Source: Rhodocyclaceae bacterium (GTDB lineage: Bacteria > Pseudomonadota > Gammaproteobacteria > Burkholderiales > Rhodocyclaceae). Taken from it: DNA of 15,848 nucleotides. Position numbers and translations under genes: made by a program. Below are positions 1 through 7,947 of this stretch, one piece after another. The stretch covers positions 1 to 15,848 of the forward strand of contig JAEUNN010000212.1 of NCBI GenBank assembly GCA_016791085.1, written 5' to 3'. How positions within the stretch are numbered: position 1 is the first letter of the stretch; each line of letters starts with the position of its first letter. Below the pieces are notes generated by a model. The model ran no database searches and was not told where the DNA came from. It was given only the letters and a program-made list of their open reading frames with translations.

Positions 1-26
1 CGCAATACCGGGTGCGGGGCGCGCAT
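1..26 (-). CDS. Start of a further tail-cluster gene (partial, runs off the window)
   Basis: An ATG at 26-24 opens a frame reading MRAPHPVL before the window ends. A GGAG lies 8 nt upstream of the ATG, which is good spacing, and the start is only 2 nt beyond the stop codon of the chaperone-like gene, as expected for the next gene of a compact operon. With eight codons the product cannot be identified. In contractile tail clusters this slot usually holds a small chaperone partner, a tape measure or a hub protein, but that is context only. Confidence 0.45.
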
Positions 27-28
27 GA

Positions 29-514
29 TCAGGACTCCGCGGGCGGCTCTTGCCGCGCCAGCATTTCGAGATAGAGCAAAATTTGCCCGACCGTGAGCGC
101 GGAACTTTCCGCCGGGGTCCAGCCGAATTCGCGCGCGAGCAGGAAACAGGCGCGCGCGAGCGGTGCGCGCACGGCCTTTTCGAGCTCGTCGCCATCCATG
201 GCGAGGCCGCTGATTTCATTCACGCGTTCGAGCAGAAATTGCAGCAGCCCGGCCGACAGCGAGCCGGTTTCCTCGACGCTAAGTTTGGGCTGTACGAGCG
301 CCTGCTGCACCATGAGCACGCTGGTCAGCAGGTGCTGTTCCTTGGCGGCCTGGGTGACGCGCTGCACGTCGCGCACGGTGAGCGGGCGCAAGGTTACCTG
401 CCCGGCTTCGCCCGCGTTCAACAGGCTGCCCGGCACGTCCACGGTATGGGTGGCGGAACTGCCGGCCAAAAGTTCTTCGGCCGACAGCGCGCGGCCGCTG
501 CGCTTGGCGTCCAT
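29..514 (-). CDS. Tail assembly chaperone-like protein (161 aa)
   Basis: This small, mostly helical soluble protein follows the tube gene by only 4 nt. The N-terminal part (about residues 22-45) looks like a short beta region (HTVDVPGSLL, then VTLRPLTVRDV). A helical middle follows (46-104, with QRVTQAAKEQHLL and LLQFLLERVNEI). The C-terminal segment at 129-153 contains FGWTPAESSALTVGQILLYL, a pattern of the kind seen in small phage tail assembly proteins. Size, composition and position directly after sheath and tube fit the chaperone that keeps tape-measure protein soluble and helps tube assembly in contractile tails. No signal peptide or membrane segment is present. I saw no canonical slippery heptamer in its last 100 nt, so a frameshifted longer form is not supported. 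The SD before ATG 514 is weak, suggesting coupling to the tube gene. Family assignment rests on context and pattern. Confidence 0.7.
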   Translation of the reverse strand: MDAKRSGRALSAEELLAGSSATHTVDVPGSLLNAGEAGQVTLRPLTVRDVQRVTQAAKEQHLLTSVLMVQQALVQPKLSVEETGSLSAGLLQFLLERVNEISGLAMDGDELEKAVRAPLARACFLLAREFGWTPAESSALTVGQILLYLEMLARQEPPAES

Positions 515-518
515 GGCG

Positions 519-1013
519 TCAGGCGGCGGCGTCTTCGACCTTCACCCACAAGGCGCGGAAATTGACTTTTTCCATCGCGAAATCGTCCTCGGGCAGGTCG
601 TAGAACCACTCTTCGAGCTTCACGCCCATGACCGTCACGGTCGATGAGGTGCCCGGCAGCGAGGGGTTTTCCAGCCTGACCGACAGGTTGAAGGACGGAC
701 TGACGAAGGTCGCGGCCGGGCGGCTGTCGGCGGCGTCGCCCAGCATGAGTTTCAATAGCGCGCCATTGATGTAGGCGCGGTCTATCGAGCCATATACGTT
801 GATGTTGCCGGGCCGCAATTCGGTCGGAAAGCGCTGGCCCAGTTCGTGAAACGGCTTCACGTCATTGGTCACGCGCACGGTCACGCCGGTCACGCGTCCT
901 ATCGGTGTGAGCGCATAGGCGTCATTGACGGCTTTGGCCTTGTCGCCTTCCAGGCCGGATTCCACTGCGACCGATATGGTGCCGTCCGAGCCGCGATAAA
1001 CGGTGCTTGCCAT
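519..1013 (-). CDS. Contractile tail inner tube protein (164 aa)
   Basis: This is the subunit that stacks in rings to form the rigid inner tube inside the contractile sheath. Length (164 aa) is usual for the gp19-like tube family. Recognisable stretches are IGRVTGVTVRVTNDVKPFHE (38-57), then RFPTELRPGNINVYGSIDRA (61-80), the conserved region where an anti-parallel hairpin passes into the family helix (YINGALLKLMLG, 81-92). After it come the beta strands FNLSVRLENP and TVTVMGVKLEEWFYDLPEDD (125-144). The start is well fixed: AAGGAG at 1027-1022 lies 8 nt before the ATG. It follows the sheath gene after a 21-nt gap and precedes the chaperone-like gene by 4 nt, the standard sheath-tube-chaperone order. 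Only one tube gene is visible, whereas many extracellular injection systems carry several. Identification is firm at family level. Confidence 0.93.
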   Translation of the reverse strand: MASTVYRGSDGTISVAVESGLEGDKAKAVNDAYALTPIGRVTGVTVRVTNDVKPFHELGQRFPTELRPGNINVYGSIDRAYINGALLKLMLGDAADSRPAATFVSPSFNLSVRLENPSLPGTSSTVTVMGVKLEEWFYDLPEDDFAMEKVNFRALWVKVEDAAA

Positions 1014-1034
1014 GATGGATGCTCCTTCCCGGCG

Positions 1035-2477
1035 TCATTCCAGATTCATGATCACCTTCACGAAATCGATCGAGAAGGTGGGTTGCAGGGTCATCGTGAC
1101 GATGGCCTGGCCATTGATTTCCTGCGCGCGCGTGGCGGACACGTCGAGCGTATAGGCGATCAGCATTTCGTCCAGCACCATGCCGGCCAGGAAACCGTCC
1201 AGCGTGGCCTTTAGTGCCGCGCGCACGCGCGAATTGTTGAGCCGCCCGATATACGGATTGGAGCCCAGGCGCACGCCGGCCTTGGCGAAATCGACGATGC
1301 GGCGCACCGACAATTGCTTGAACGCGCCGCTGTCGGTCGTGATGCCTTTCAGTGCGCGTATGCCCAGGTTTTTCTGCAGCACGAACACGCGGTTATTCAG
1401 CAGTTGCTTCTGTTCGGCGCGCGTATAGTCGCGCGCCAGGTCGTCCGCCGCGACGTCCTTGTTGGTCATGCTGATGTGCGGCGCGAGCGTGGCGATGCGC
1501 CCGGCCACCAGCGCCGCGGCATAGGCGGCCGGCAGCTTGACCTGTTTGTTGCGCTCGCCGGCGCGCGCCGCGTCGTCGGCCATGATGCCGGGCGCGACCA
1601 GCACCAGGCGCGGGTTGGAGCCTTTCGACACGTCGTCGGAAATGATCTTGTCCACGGCGTCGCTGGAGGCGCCCATGACGGCTATGCGCTCGCGGCCGTC
1701 GTTTTCGGTGGCTTCCAGATGCGCCAGCATGGTCGCGGCGGCGGTTTTGGCGTCGAAACCGCCGGCCACCACCAGGTTGATGGGCTGCGTGGCGAGCGGA
1801 TCGAGGCCGGCGGCCAGTTCGGTGGTGGTGGCGGCCACGCCGTCGGGGCCGCCGTCCGCCCCGGCGGTCAGTTTGGCCGGTGCTTTGGCGGCATTGGCGG
1901 CCTGTGCGGCGGCATCGGCGCCGGCCAGCGCCGCCGTCACGACGCGGCTGCCGTCATTGATGGCGGTCACCAGTTCGCCCGTGGTGGCGCCGCTGTAACT
2001 TTCTTTTGCGCGCCCCAGCGTCAGTTCCAGCGTGACCGGCTTGCCGGCCGGCGCGTCGAACTTGGTCGCGATGGCATTCGCCCAGGTGCCCGGCGATGTG
2101 GCCGTCAGTACCGCCAGCGCGGCATCGGCATTGTCGGCGAGCGTAAAGGTTTTGCTCGCCATGCTGGCGTCGGCCGCCAGATTCGCCACGCGCACGGCAT
2201 AGATGGTGGATGCACCGCCCTTGAACAGCTGTTCCAGCGTGCGCGTGAGCGTGAGCGCGGGCGCCGTGTCGGTGCCCGGAAAGCGGTCGTAGGCGCCGAA
2301 AGTATCCAGCGCCTGCGTATAACTGCCCAGGATGACCACCGTGTTGAGCGGGCCCCGGTTGGCCGTGCCGACCACACCCACGTTGCCGGTTGCGATGCCG
2401 CCGACCCCGATCAGACCTTCCGCGCGGACTTCGATATAGGTACCGGGAAGGATCATTTCACCAATGGCTTCGCTCAT
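1035..2477 (-). CDS. Contractile tail sheath protein (480 aa)
   Basis: This is the subunit of the outer sheath whose contraction drives the inner tube outwards. Diagnostic regions are the N-terminal handshake-arm region ILPGTYIEVR (9-18) and GVVGTANRGPLNTV (34-47), the core helix ALTLTRTLEQLFKGGAS with strand TIYAVRVAN (75-99), and the C-terminal sheath domain RRIVDFAKAGVRLGSNPYIG (392-411), continuing to the final strand FSIDFVKVIMNLE. An Ala-rich, low-conservation region at about 105-235 is probably the variable surface domain. The open frame extends to 2678, but I place the start at ATG 2477: GGGAG lies 7 nt upstream, MSEAIGEMILPG is a typical sheath start, and the 67 upstream residues are Arg/Cys/Pro-rich and resemble translated leader. 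The tube gene follows. There is a single sheath paralogue in the window. Confidence 0.96.
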   Translation of the reverse strand: MSEAIGEMILPGTYIEVRAEGLIGVGGIATGNVGVVGTANRGPLNTVVILGSYTQALDTFGAYDRFPGTDTAPALTLTRTLEQLFKGGASTIYAVRVANLAADASMASKTFTLADNADAALAVLTATSPGTWANAIATKFDAPAGKPVTLELTLGRAKESYSGATTGELVTAINDGSRVVTAALAGADAAAQAANAAKAPAKLTAGADGGPDGVAATTTELAAGLDPLATQPINLVVAGGFDAKTAAATMLAHLEATENDGRERIAVMGASSDAVDKIISDDVSKGSNPRLVLVAPGIMADDAARAGERNKQVKLPAAYAAALVAGRIATLAPHISMTNKDVAADDLARDYTRAEQKQLLNNRVFVLQKNLGIRALKGITTDSGAFKQLSVRRIVDFAKAGVRLGSNPYIGRLNNSRVRAALKATLDGFLAGMVLDEMLIAYTLDVSATRAQEINGQAIVTMTLQPTFSIDFVKVIMNLE

Positions 2478-2484
2478 GACTTTA

Positions 2485-2489
2485 CTCCC
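2485..2489 (-). promoter_or_regulatory. Ribosome binding site fixing the sheath start
   Basis: GGGAG on the minus strand sits 7 nt before ATG 2477. It is the main reason to reject the longer reading frame that opens 201 nt upstream, at 2678. Confidence 0.75.
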
Positions 2490-2573
2490 AGGAGCAGGTA
2501 ATGAAGGACGGGCGCGGCGCCGCGAACCGCGGTGACACGCCTTGTTGCCGTTGCGGATAGGGCCGGTAGGCCC

Positions 2574-2601
2574 AGCATAGCCGGCCGCACTGCAAAAGCA
2601 A
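2574..2601 (-). promoter_or_regulatory. Possible internal sigma-70-like promoter before the sheath gene
   Basis: In the 172-nt gap between the terminator-like gene and the sheath gene, the minus strand reads TTGCTT (2601-2596), a 16-nt spacer, and TATGCT (2579-2574). The leader to the sheath ATG would be about 90 nt. Sheath and tube are the most abundant tail proteins, so a dedicated promoter would make sense. The match is 3/6 plus 4/6, so it is only suggestive. A short GGGCC-GGTA-GGCCC hairpin (2560-2573) lies just downstream of the -10; it has no T-tract and is not a convincing terminator. Confidence 0.35.
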
Positions 2602-2649
2602 CCAAGGACTTGCAAGCACGCGGCCGGGCGAGGCGGAAGTTGACATCTG

Positions 2650-3522
2650 TTAACCCTCCGTGACGATAGTTGCGGCAACTGCGCCGCTTGCCGGATCGAC
2701 CGTAACGACCGTAAGCCGGGTAGTGATGGGGATGCGCGCGATCACGCCGCCCGAAGACTCCGGCATATTCAGCTCGTGCTCGAAATCGAAACTGAAGCGG
2801 GCCGTGCGTGCGCGCGAATTGGCCAGCGCGGTGTCGCGCACGCTTATGCTGGACAGATCGGACAGCGCAATTTTGCGCAGGCCCGGCAAGCTGTTGCGCG
2901 GCGCCGCCATGAGGGCGTCGAGCACGCCATCGGACAGGCTTGCCACGCTGTCCGCGCCGGCGTCGCGCACCACCACGCACAGCGTGCCGGCGATTTCCGT
3001 GACACGGCGCTCCCATTGACCCAGCACATAGTTCGCCACCACGTTGCCGGTGGCCGGCAGCGGCGCGCCGAACAGCAACTGGCCTATCAATGCGTCGGCG
3101 CGCACCTGGCCCGCGCCGGGCGGCGCATTCACGACAGTCTGTGCGGCACCGGCCACGCTCACCGACAGATCGGCCGGGCCCAGCGGGCCTTCGCCGCCAT
3201 CGGCCTGGCGCAGGCCGCCGTGCGGCAATATGAGCGTGCGCCGGTCGGCCGACAGCAGCACGAAGCCGGGCTCGCCGGGCAGCACGGGATTGGCCAGATC
3301 GATCGTGGCGCGCACCGGCAGGGCGCCGTCGGTAATCAGCGCGGAACGTTCGCCCAGTCCGGCGCCCAGGCGCGCGACTTGTTCGAGCGACAACACCACG
3401 GCGGGCAGGTCGGTGTTCTGCGCGGGTTCGGCCGGGCCTATGGAAGCCGGCGCCGGCACCAGCTGGGTATGGTTCGCCAGCAAATCCGCCACGGCGGCCA
3501 GGAAGGCGCTTTCGGCACTCAT
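2650..3522 (-). CDS. Putative tail terminator/cap-like protein (290 aa)
   Basis: I do not recognise this family with certainty. The protein is soluble, without signal peptide or membrane segment. The first 20 residues form a helix (AESAFLAAVADLLANHTQ), as in many tail-completion proteins that begin with a helix and then a mixed alpha/beta domain. Later segments include VRATIDLANPVLPGEPGFVLLSADRRTL (as strands, 70-97), a second domain with ANYVLGQWERRVTEIAG (163-179), and strands at 241-250 and 262-276. The middle resembles terminator or cap proteins in being a strand-rich domain with two long helices, and the position directly upstream of sheath and tube is where such genes usually sit. Its ATG overlaps the propeller stop as ATGA, with GAGGG 7 nt upstream, so it is probably translationally coupled to the propeller gene. 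Alternatives: a baseplate wedge component or a cluster-specific adaptor. Confidence 0.55.
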   Translation of the reverse strand: MSAESAFLAAVADLLANHTQLVPAPASIGPAEPAQNTDLPAVVLSLEQVARLGAGLGERSALITDGALPVRATIDLANPVLPGEPGFVLLSADRRTLILPHGGLRQADGGEGPLGPADLSVSVAGAAQTVVNAPPGAGQVRADALIGQLLFGAPLPATGNVVANYVLGQWERRVTEIAGTLCVVVRDAGADSVASLSDGVLDALMAAPRNSLPGLRKIALSDLSSISVRDTALANSRARTARFSFDFEHELNMPESSGGVIARIPITTRLTVVTVDPASGAVAATIVTEG

Positions 3523-6500
3523 GTGCGAGCCCTCAATACGCGCAGCGCGGCATTGTCGGAACCGAACAGCGTGCCGAAAAAGTCGCGGAATTTATCCAGG
3601 CTGTCGATGCTGGCCGTGTCGGGCAGCGGGTCGGTATTGTCGGTGCTGCGTATGAGCGCCACCAGCGCGAGCGACTTGACTGTGGAATCCGGCGTGGGGT
3701 CGGCCGGACTGGCGAGGGCCACGTGCGCCAGCGCATTGCCGGCGGCCGGCACGTTCAGCGTCAGGAACGGCGCCGCAGCCGGCGTCAGGCGGTGCCAGTT
3801 GGCCGGTGCGAAATCCGGCGCGCCGAAGGCGTCGACATGGATGCTCCACAGGTGCACTTCGGCATCGGCGGCTTCCAGGCCGGCGTTATGCACGCGCACA
3901 TAAACATGGTTGGCGCCACCTATCAATACCGTGTCCTGGCCGCGCACCGACAGCAAATCCTTGAATGCCGCGGCGGCATCGGCGGGCTCGGCCTGCACCA
4001 CGATGAGGTCGGGGCTGCGTCCCGCGAATGCCACGTTGCCCAGGCGCGCGTCGTCATCGACGCCGTCGCGTATGAACAGCCGTGCCGCCGCGCGCGGACG
4101 TATCTGCACCACGCGCAGCGCCGCGCGGCGCTCCGCGGCGATGAACTGCGCCAGCGTGGTGCCGGCCGCGAGCGCCGCCGGCAGCGCATCCGCGGCGGCC
4201 GTGCACAGCGCCACCAGCGCGACAAAGTCGTTCGGCGCCGCCACGGCCAGCGCGGCGGGCGGCGAAAAATCGAAACGCACCACCATCGGATCCCAGGGCC
4301 GGATGCGGTCCACGCGCCTGGGCGGCGCCACGCGGCGCCAGGGGCTGGCGCCCGCGGGGTTGAAATCCGGCGGCGCATACAGCGTGGCCGGGTCGGGCAA
4401 GCCGGCCGGCATGGATACGGCCGGCGCCGCGCCGCCCAACAGGGCCGGCACCGCGACGCCGGCCGGCGCAAACAGCAGATGCACGTCCACATTCACGGCA
4501 TCGTCGAAACCCCAGTTATGCACCTGCACATACACGGCCTGTTGCGCCAGCGGCACCAGCGCATCGACCGGGAGGCGCTCGTCGAATTCCACGCCATCCA
4601 CGCGGTCGTCGAAAAAGTCGAACGGCGCGCTGTCTATGCGTATGTCGAAAGCGTGGGCGTGGTCCAGCCAGGCGGCGCCGGCAGGCAGGCGCGGATCGTC
4701 CGGTATGGGCGGCGGGAAGGGGCGCGGATAGGTCTGGCCGTCTTCGATCAGGGTCTGGCGCATCAACAGGCGCGGCGCCGCGGCGGCGGCCGCCAGGTCG
4801 CAATCCCAGATGCCGCGGCCGAAGCTCGCGATGCGCAGGCGCCGCGTGCCGGCGACGGTTTCGATGTCGTTGATGAGGGTTTGCGGCAGTTCGCGCCCGG
4901 GCGTGCCGTTGAACGGCCGCCAATGCACGTCCTGCGCGGCCGGTGCCGCGGCCGGCAGCGCCGTGGTGCGATAGATGCCGGCCAGCGTGCCGGCGTAAAG
5001 ATCGATGTTGCCGGCGTTCACGTCGAAGCGCACGCTGGTGATGGGCCCCGGCGGCAGCGAATCGCTGTCGGCGTCGAAGCCGGCGCCCGCGCGCGTGCTG
5101 GGGAAACTGATGTCGGTCCAGCTGGTGCCGCGGTTGTAGGTCAGGAACACGCGGCTTTGCAGGCGCGCCAGCAGTTCGACGCTACCGACCGCGCCGCCGC
5201 CGGGCGTGACCGTATTGTCGGGATTGACCGTAAATGTGTGGCCGACCACGAACGGCCCGCCCGAAAACGACAGCACCACGCCGGTTACCGGCAGTTCCAC
5301 GGCGGCCGCGGTGGTGAGCGCGGGCTGCACCGGCAGCCCGGCAACCTGGAAGGTGAAGCGCGCCGCGCCGACCGCGCCGGCCACCGTGATGCTTACCGTG
5401 ATGGCGCGGCCGAATGCCGGCAGCACTTGCAGCGCGCCCGCCAGCGCCGGGGCGCCCGGATTGACCGTGCCGTTGGTCTGGATGATCCAGCTGTCGCCGA
5501 CCGCATAGGCCGCGGCCGGAAACGACAGGAACAGCCCGCTCCTCTGCAACTGGCTGAAGGCGGCCGTGGTAGCGATTTGTGCCGACTGGGTGCCGAATGC
5601 GCCGGCGTTCCAGAAGCGCACGCGGTAGCGCGCCGTGCCGGGCGCGCCGGCGGTGCTGATGCGTATCTGGCAGGCGCGCTCGGCCAGCATGGCGGATACC
5701 GCGACCATGGCCGGATTGGCCGGATTGATGGCGAAGCGCGTGGGCGCGAGGCGCAGATTGCCGGCCGAGGGCAGGGCGGTCGCGGCCGTCCAGGGGTTGG
5801 CGGCCGGCCCGGTGGGCGCGTCGCGGGTGCGGAATATGTTGCCCAGCGTGGTACCTACCCAGCCTTCCACGCGTATCGGCGCGACCCCCGGCACCGGCCC
5901 GAAAGCCAGCGCGCTGCCGGCTTCGCCGGGTTCGGCCAGCGCTCCGGGCAGGTTCAGCGCATTGACGGTGGCGACCGGCAGGCCGCCCGGCGCGGCCGGC
6001 AGCGGGTTGGGCGGCGCATTGAGCGCCACCGCCACCGGCGAGGTGAAGGTGCCGGGCGGGTTCTGGTCGGCGGTCCAGGCCAGCATGCCGGTGCCGCCGT
6101 TGCCGGGGCGCGGGTCCTGTTCCACCAGGCCCACGAAGGGGCCGCGCAGATTGCCGGTCAGCGTGAAGCTGGGATAAAAATCCACGCGCACGCGCATGCG
6201 CGGGTCAGCCAGCGGCAGGTCGTTGATGACCGGGCTTTCGATCACCAGGTCGGCCGCCGGACCCAGCGTGCCGGTGACCGTGGTGAGGTTGAGGCCGCCG
6301 TTCTGCGACGCCATGAACTGGCGCGGATTGCCCGAATTGATCGCGATGGCGCCGCCGTCGGCCCAGCCGCAGCGGTACCAGGTGGGGCCGCCGTAACCTA
6401 TCCAGGAGCCGTTGTCCTGCAGCCCGCCGGCACTGAGCCAGGCGAGCGCCGCCTGCGGGTGCACGGTCATGTCCTGGAACTGGCCGGCCAGGATGCCGTG

Positions 6501-7895
6501 GCTGCGCTTGCGCCAGAAACCCGGCCGCGCCGGGTCGGGGCGCGTCACGTCGCGCGCCAGCGCGATGCCGCCGTCGTTGCCTATCCACAGCGCGCGGCGA
6601 TTGCCGAGGTCGAAAAACGCCACGTGCTGGTCGGCATGCTGGGAATGGTCGCCCAGGTCGTAATTGGGCCACTCCAGGATGGTCGTGAAAGTCGCGCCGC
6701 CATTCGTGCTCAAGGCCACGTTGAGCGTGCCGCACACGATGATGCGCGGGTCGTTGGGGTGCACCTCCAGGATCATCGAATAATTCGCCTGACCGTTATC
6801 GACGGTGGCGATACGCCCTTGCGGCGTCCAGGTGTTGCCGTCGTCGTTGGTTGTGAATACCCCCGAGGCGCGGTTGTTGTTGTCCTGGAACACCACCACC
6901 AGGTTGCTGGGCTGGCGCCGGCACATGGCGATCAGCACGCGCCCGAAAGTGGCCGGGAAATTCGTGCCGGCCACCGTGGTGGCCATGTTGGGCGTGACCG
7001 TGGCGACTTCCCAGGTGACGCTGTCGGTGGAGCGGTCGTAGCGGCCGCGGAACACGCCGGCCGTATCGATGCCCACGTGCAGGATGAGAAAACGCGCCAC
7101 GGTGCGCCCGCCCACCACGATGGTGGCGGCGTTGCGCGGATCGCGCGCGATGCGCAAATCCGTGGCGAAAGCCGGAAAGTCGCTTTGCGTCGCGAATAGC
7201 GGCGTGGTGGCCAGCGCGGGCAGGCCGGCCGGGGCCGGGCCGGCGGCCGGCGGCAGTTCCCGCACCCAGGTCGCGACCACCGGGGTGCCGGTCGCGCGGC
7301 AGCGCCACAGGCCGGTTTGCGAGGCGACCCAGAAGCGCTCGGGGTCGTCCGGGTCCACCTCTATGCGCGTGTAGCGCGCGGCGGCGCCATTGGTGGCCAC
7401 GGCCGGCGTTTCGGTGGGCAAGGGCGCATTGGCCAGGCGGTCGAATACGGCGCTGCCGTCGGCCTGCATGGTGATGCGGAACAGGCCGTCACCGGCCGCG
7501 TAACTGGTCGCCACCGAGCCGGTGCCGGCATACACCACGTTGCGCCGGTCGGGATGCATGGCGAGCGCGCCCAGCGGCGTGTTGAACGAGGGCGGCCCAA
7601 GATGGGTCCAGGAGTCGCCCGCGTCGGTGGTGCGCCACAGGCCGCCGTGCGCGCTGCCGGCGTAAATGATGGCGGTGTTGCCGGGGTCCTGCACCATGCT
7701 CACGATGCGCCCGCCTATGTTGCGCGGGCCTATGCACACCCAGGGCAGCAAGCCCCCGGCCGGGCGCGCCTTGGCGGCGTGGCGCACGGCCGCCGCGACG
7801 GATTGCGTATAGGCCAGTTCGGATATCGGCCCGTTGCGCAATTCGTCGGCGCGCGCCTCGATGGCGTCGTCGCGTGGGGGGCGGATTTCGTCCAT
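3519..7895 (-). CDS. Giant sortilin/BNR-type beta-propeller protein with phage-like beta inserts and CARDB-like C-terminus (1458 aa)
   Basis: After a helical N-terminus (1-45) the protein enters a VPS10/BNR-like propeller (about 50-740 and 900-1035). CIGPRNIGGRI (54-64) is the usual entry motif. Asp-box-like hairpins are at 89-97 (TTDAGDSWT), 349-356 (TNDDGNTW), 396-403 and 919-926 (TYNRGTSW). GLQDNGSW (491-498), then WADGGAIAINSGNP (511-524) and the closing GRGIW (1026-1030) are typical of sortilin-like bacterial propellers. Two similar beta modules (about 745-815 and 834-900) interrupt the last blades. The C-terminus has two CARDB/Ig-like modules marked by VYVQVHNWGF (1121-1130) and VYVRVHNAGL (1331-1340). 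No signal peptide, lipobox or membrane segment is visible, so it is probably cytoplasmic and loaded on the particle. Sialidase catalytic residues were not recognised. The ATG lies three codons after an in-frame stop and lacks a clear SD, so the start is uncertain. It could be a fibre, receptor binder, baseplate decoration or cargo. Confidence 0.85.
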   Translation of the reverse strand: MDEIRPPRDDAIEARADELRNGPISELAYTQSVAAAVRHAAKARPAGGLLPWVCIGPRNIGGRIVSMVQDPGNTAIIYAGSAHGGLWRTTDAGDSWTHLGPPSFNTPLGALAMHPDRRNVVYAGTGSVATSYAAGDGLFRITMQADGSAVFDRLANAPLPTETPAVATNGAAARYTRIEVDPDDPERFWVASQTGLWRCRATGTPVVATWVRELPPAAGPAPAGLPALATTPLFATQSDFPAFATDLRIARDPRNAATIVVGGRTVARFLILHVGIDTAGVFRGRYDRSTDSVTWEVATVTPNMATTVAGTNFPATFGRVLIAMCRRQPSNLVVVFQDNNNRASGVFTTNDDGNTWTPQGRIATVDNGQANYSMILEVHPNDPRIIVCGTLNVALSTNGGATFTTILEWPNYDLGDHSQHADQHVAFFDLGNRRALWIGNDGGIALARDVTRPDPARPGFWRKRSHGILAGQFQDMTVHPQAALAWLSAGGLQDNGSWIGYGGPTWYRCGWADGGAIAINSGNPRQFMASQNGGLNLTTVTGTLGPAADLVIESPVINDLPLADPRMRVRVDFYPSFTLTGNLRGPFVGLVEQDPRPGNGGTGMLAWTADQNPPGTFTSPVAVALNAPPNPLPAAPGGLPVATVNALNLPGALAEPGEAGSALAFGPVPGVAPIRVEGWVGTTLGNIFRTRDAPTGPAANPWTAATALPSAGNLRLAPTRFAINPANPAMVAVSAMLAERACQIRISTAGAPGTARYRVRFWNAGAFGTQSAQIATTAAFSQLQRSGLFLSFPAAAYAVGDSWIIQTNGTVNPGAPALAGALQVLPAFGRAITVSITVAGAVGAARFTFQVAGLPVQPALTTAAAVELPVTGVVLSFSGGPFVVGHTFTVNPDNTVTPGGGAVGSVELLARLQSRVFLTYNRGTSWTDISFPSTRAGAGFDADSDSLPPGPITSVRFDVNAGNIDLYAGTLAGIYRTTALPAAAPAAQDVHWRPFNGTPGRELPQTLINDIETVAGTRRLRIASFGRGIWDCDLAAAAAAPRLLMRQTLIEDGQTYPRPFPPPIPDDPRLPAGAAWLDHAHAFDIRIDSAPFDFFDDRVDGVEFDERLPVDALVPLAQQAVYVQVHNWGFDDAVNVDVHLLFAPAGVAVPALLGGAAPAVSMPAGLPDPATLYAPPDFNPAGASPWRRVAPPRRVDRIRPWDPMVVRFDFSPPAALAVAAPNDFVALVALCTAAADALPAALAAGTTLAQFIAAERRAALRVVQIRPRAAARLFIRDGVDDDARLGNVAFAGRSPDLIVVQAEPADAAAAFKDLLSVRGQDTVLIGGANHVYVRVHNAGLEAADAEVHLWSIHVDAFGAPDFAPANWHRLTPAAAPFLTLNVPAAGNALAHVALASPADPTPDSTVKSLALVALIRSTDNTDPLPDTASIDSLDKFRDFFGTLFGSDNAALRVLRART

Positions 7896-7911
7896 GGCGT
7901 TTCAGGATTGC

Positions 7912-7947
7912 GCCGGGCCTGCCGGGCATGCCGCGCATGCCGGGCAC
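7912..7947. repeat. Four-copy 9-bp tandem repeat (GCCGGGCAT type)
   Basis: Units read GCCGGGCCT, GCCGGGCAT, GCCGCGCAT and GCCGGGCAC, head to tail, just upstream of the propeller gene start. The array runs straight into the REP-like element that follows. It lies outside the propeller frame because of the in-frame stop at the start of that gene. Confidence 0.8.

Noticed and set aside
2560..2573. Rho-independent terminator between the terminator-like and sheath genes
   Set aside because: The 5-bp GGGCC/GGCCC stem is not followed by a T-tract on the minus strand.
2478..2678. N-terminal extension of the sheath protein by 67 residues
   Set aside because: The extension is Arg/Cys/Pro-rich, has no SD, and the internal ATG at 2477 has GGGAG at good spacing with a typical sheath N-terminus.
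3723..7199. 1158-codon open frame on the plus strand
   Set aside because: It is antisense to the propeller gene and reads as Arg/Gly/His-rich low complexity without domains, the usual shadow in GC-rich DNA.
3519..7895. Active sialidase
   Set aside because: Asp-boxes are present, but the arginine triad and other catalytic residues of sialidases were not recognised; Asp-box propellers are often non-catalytic.
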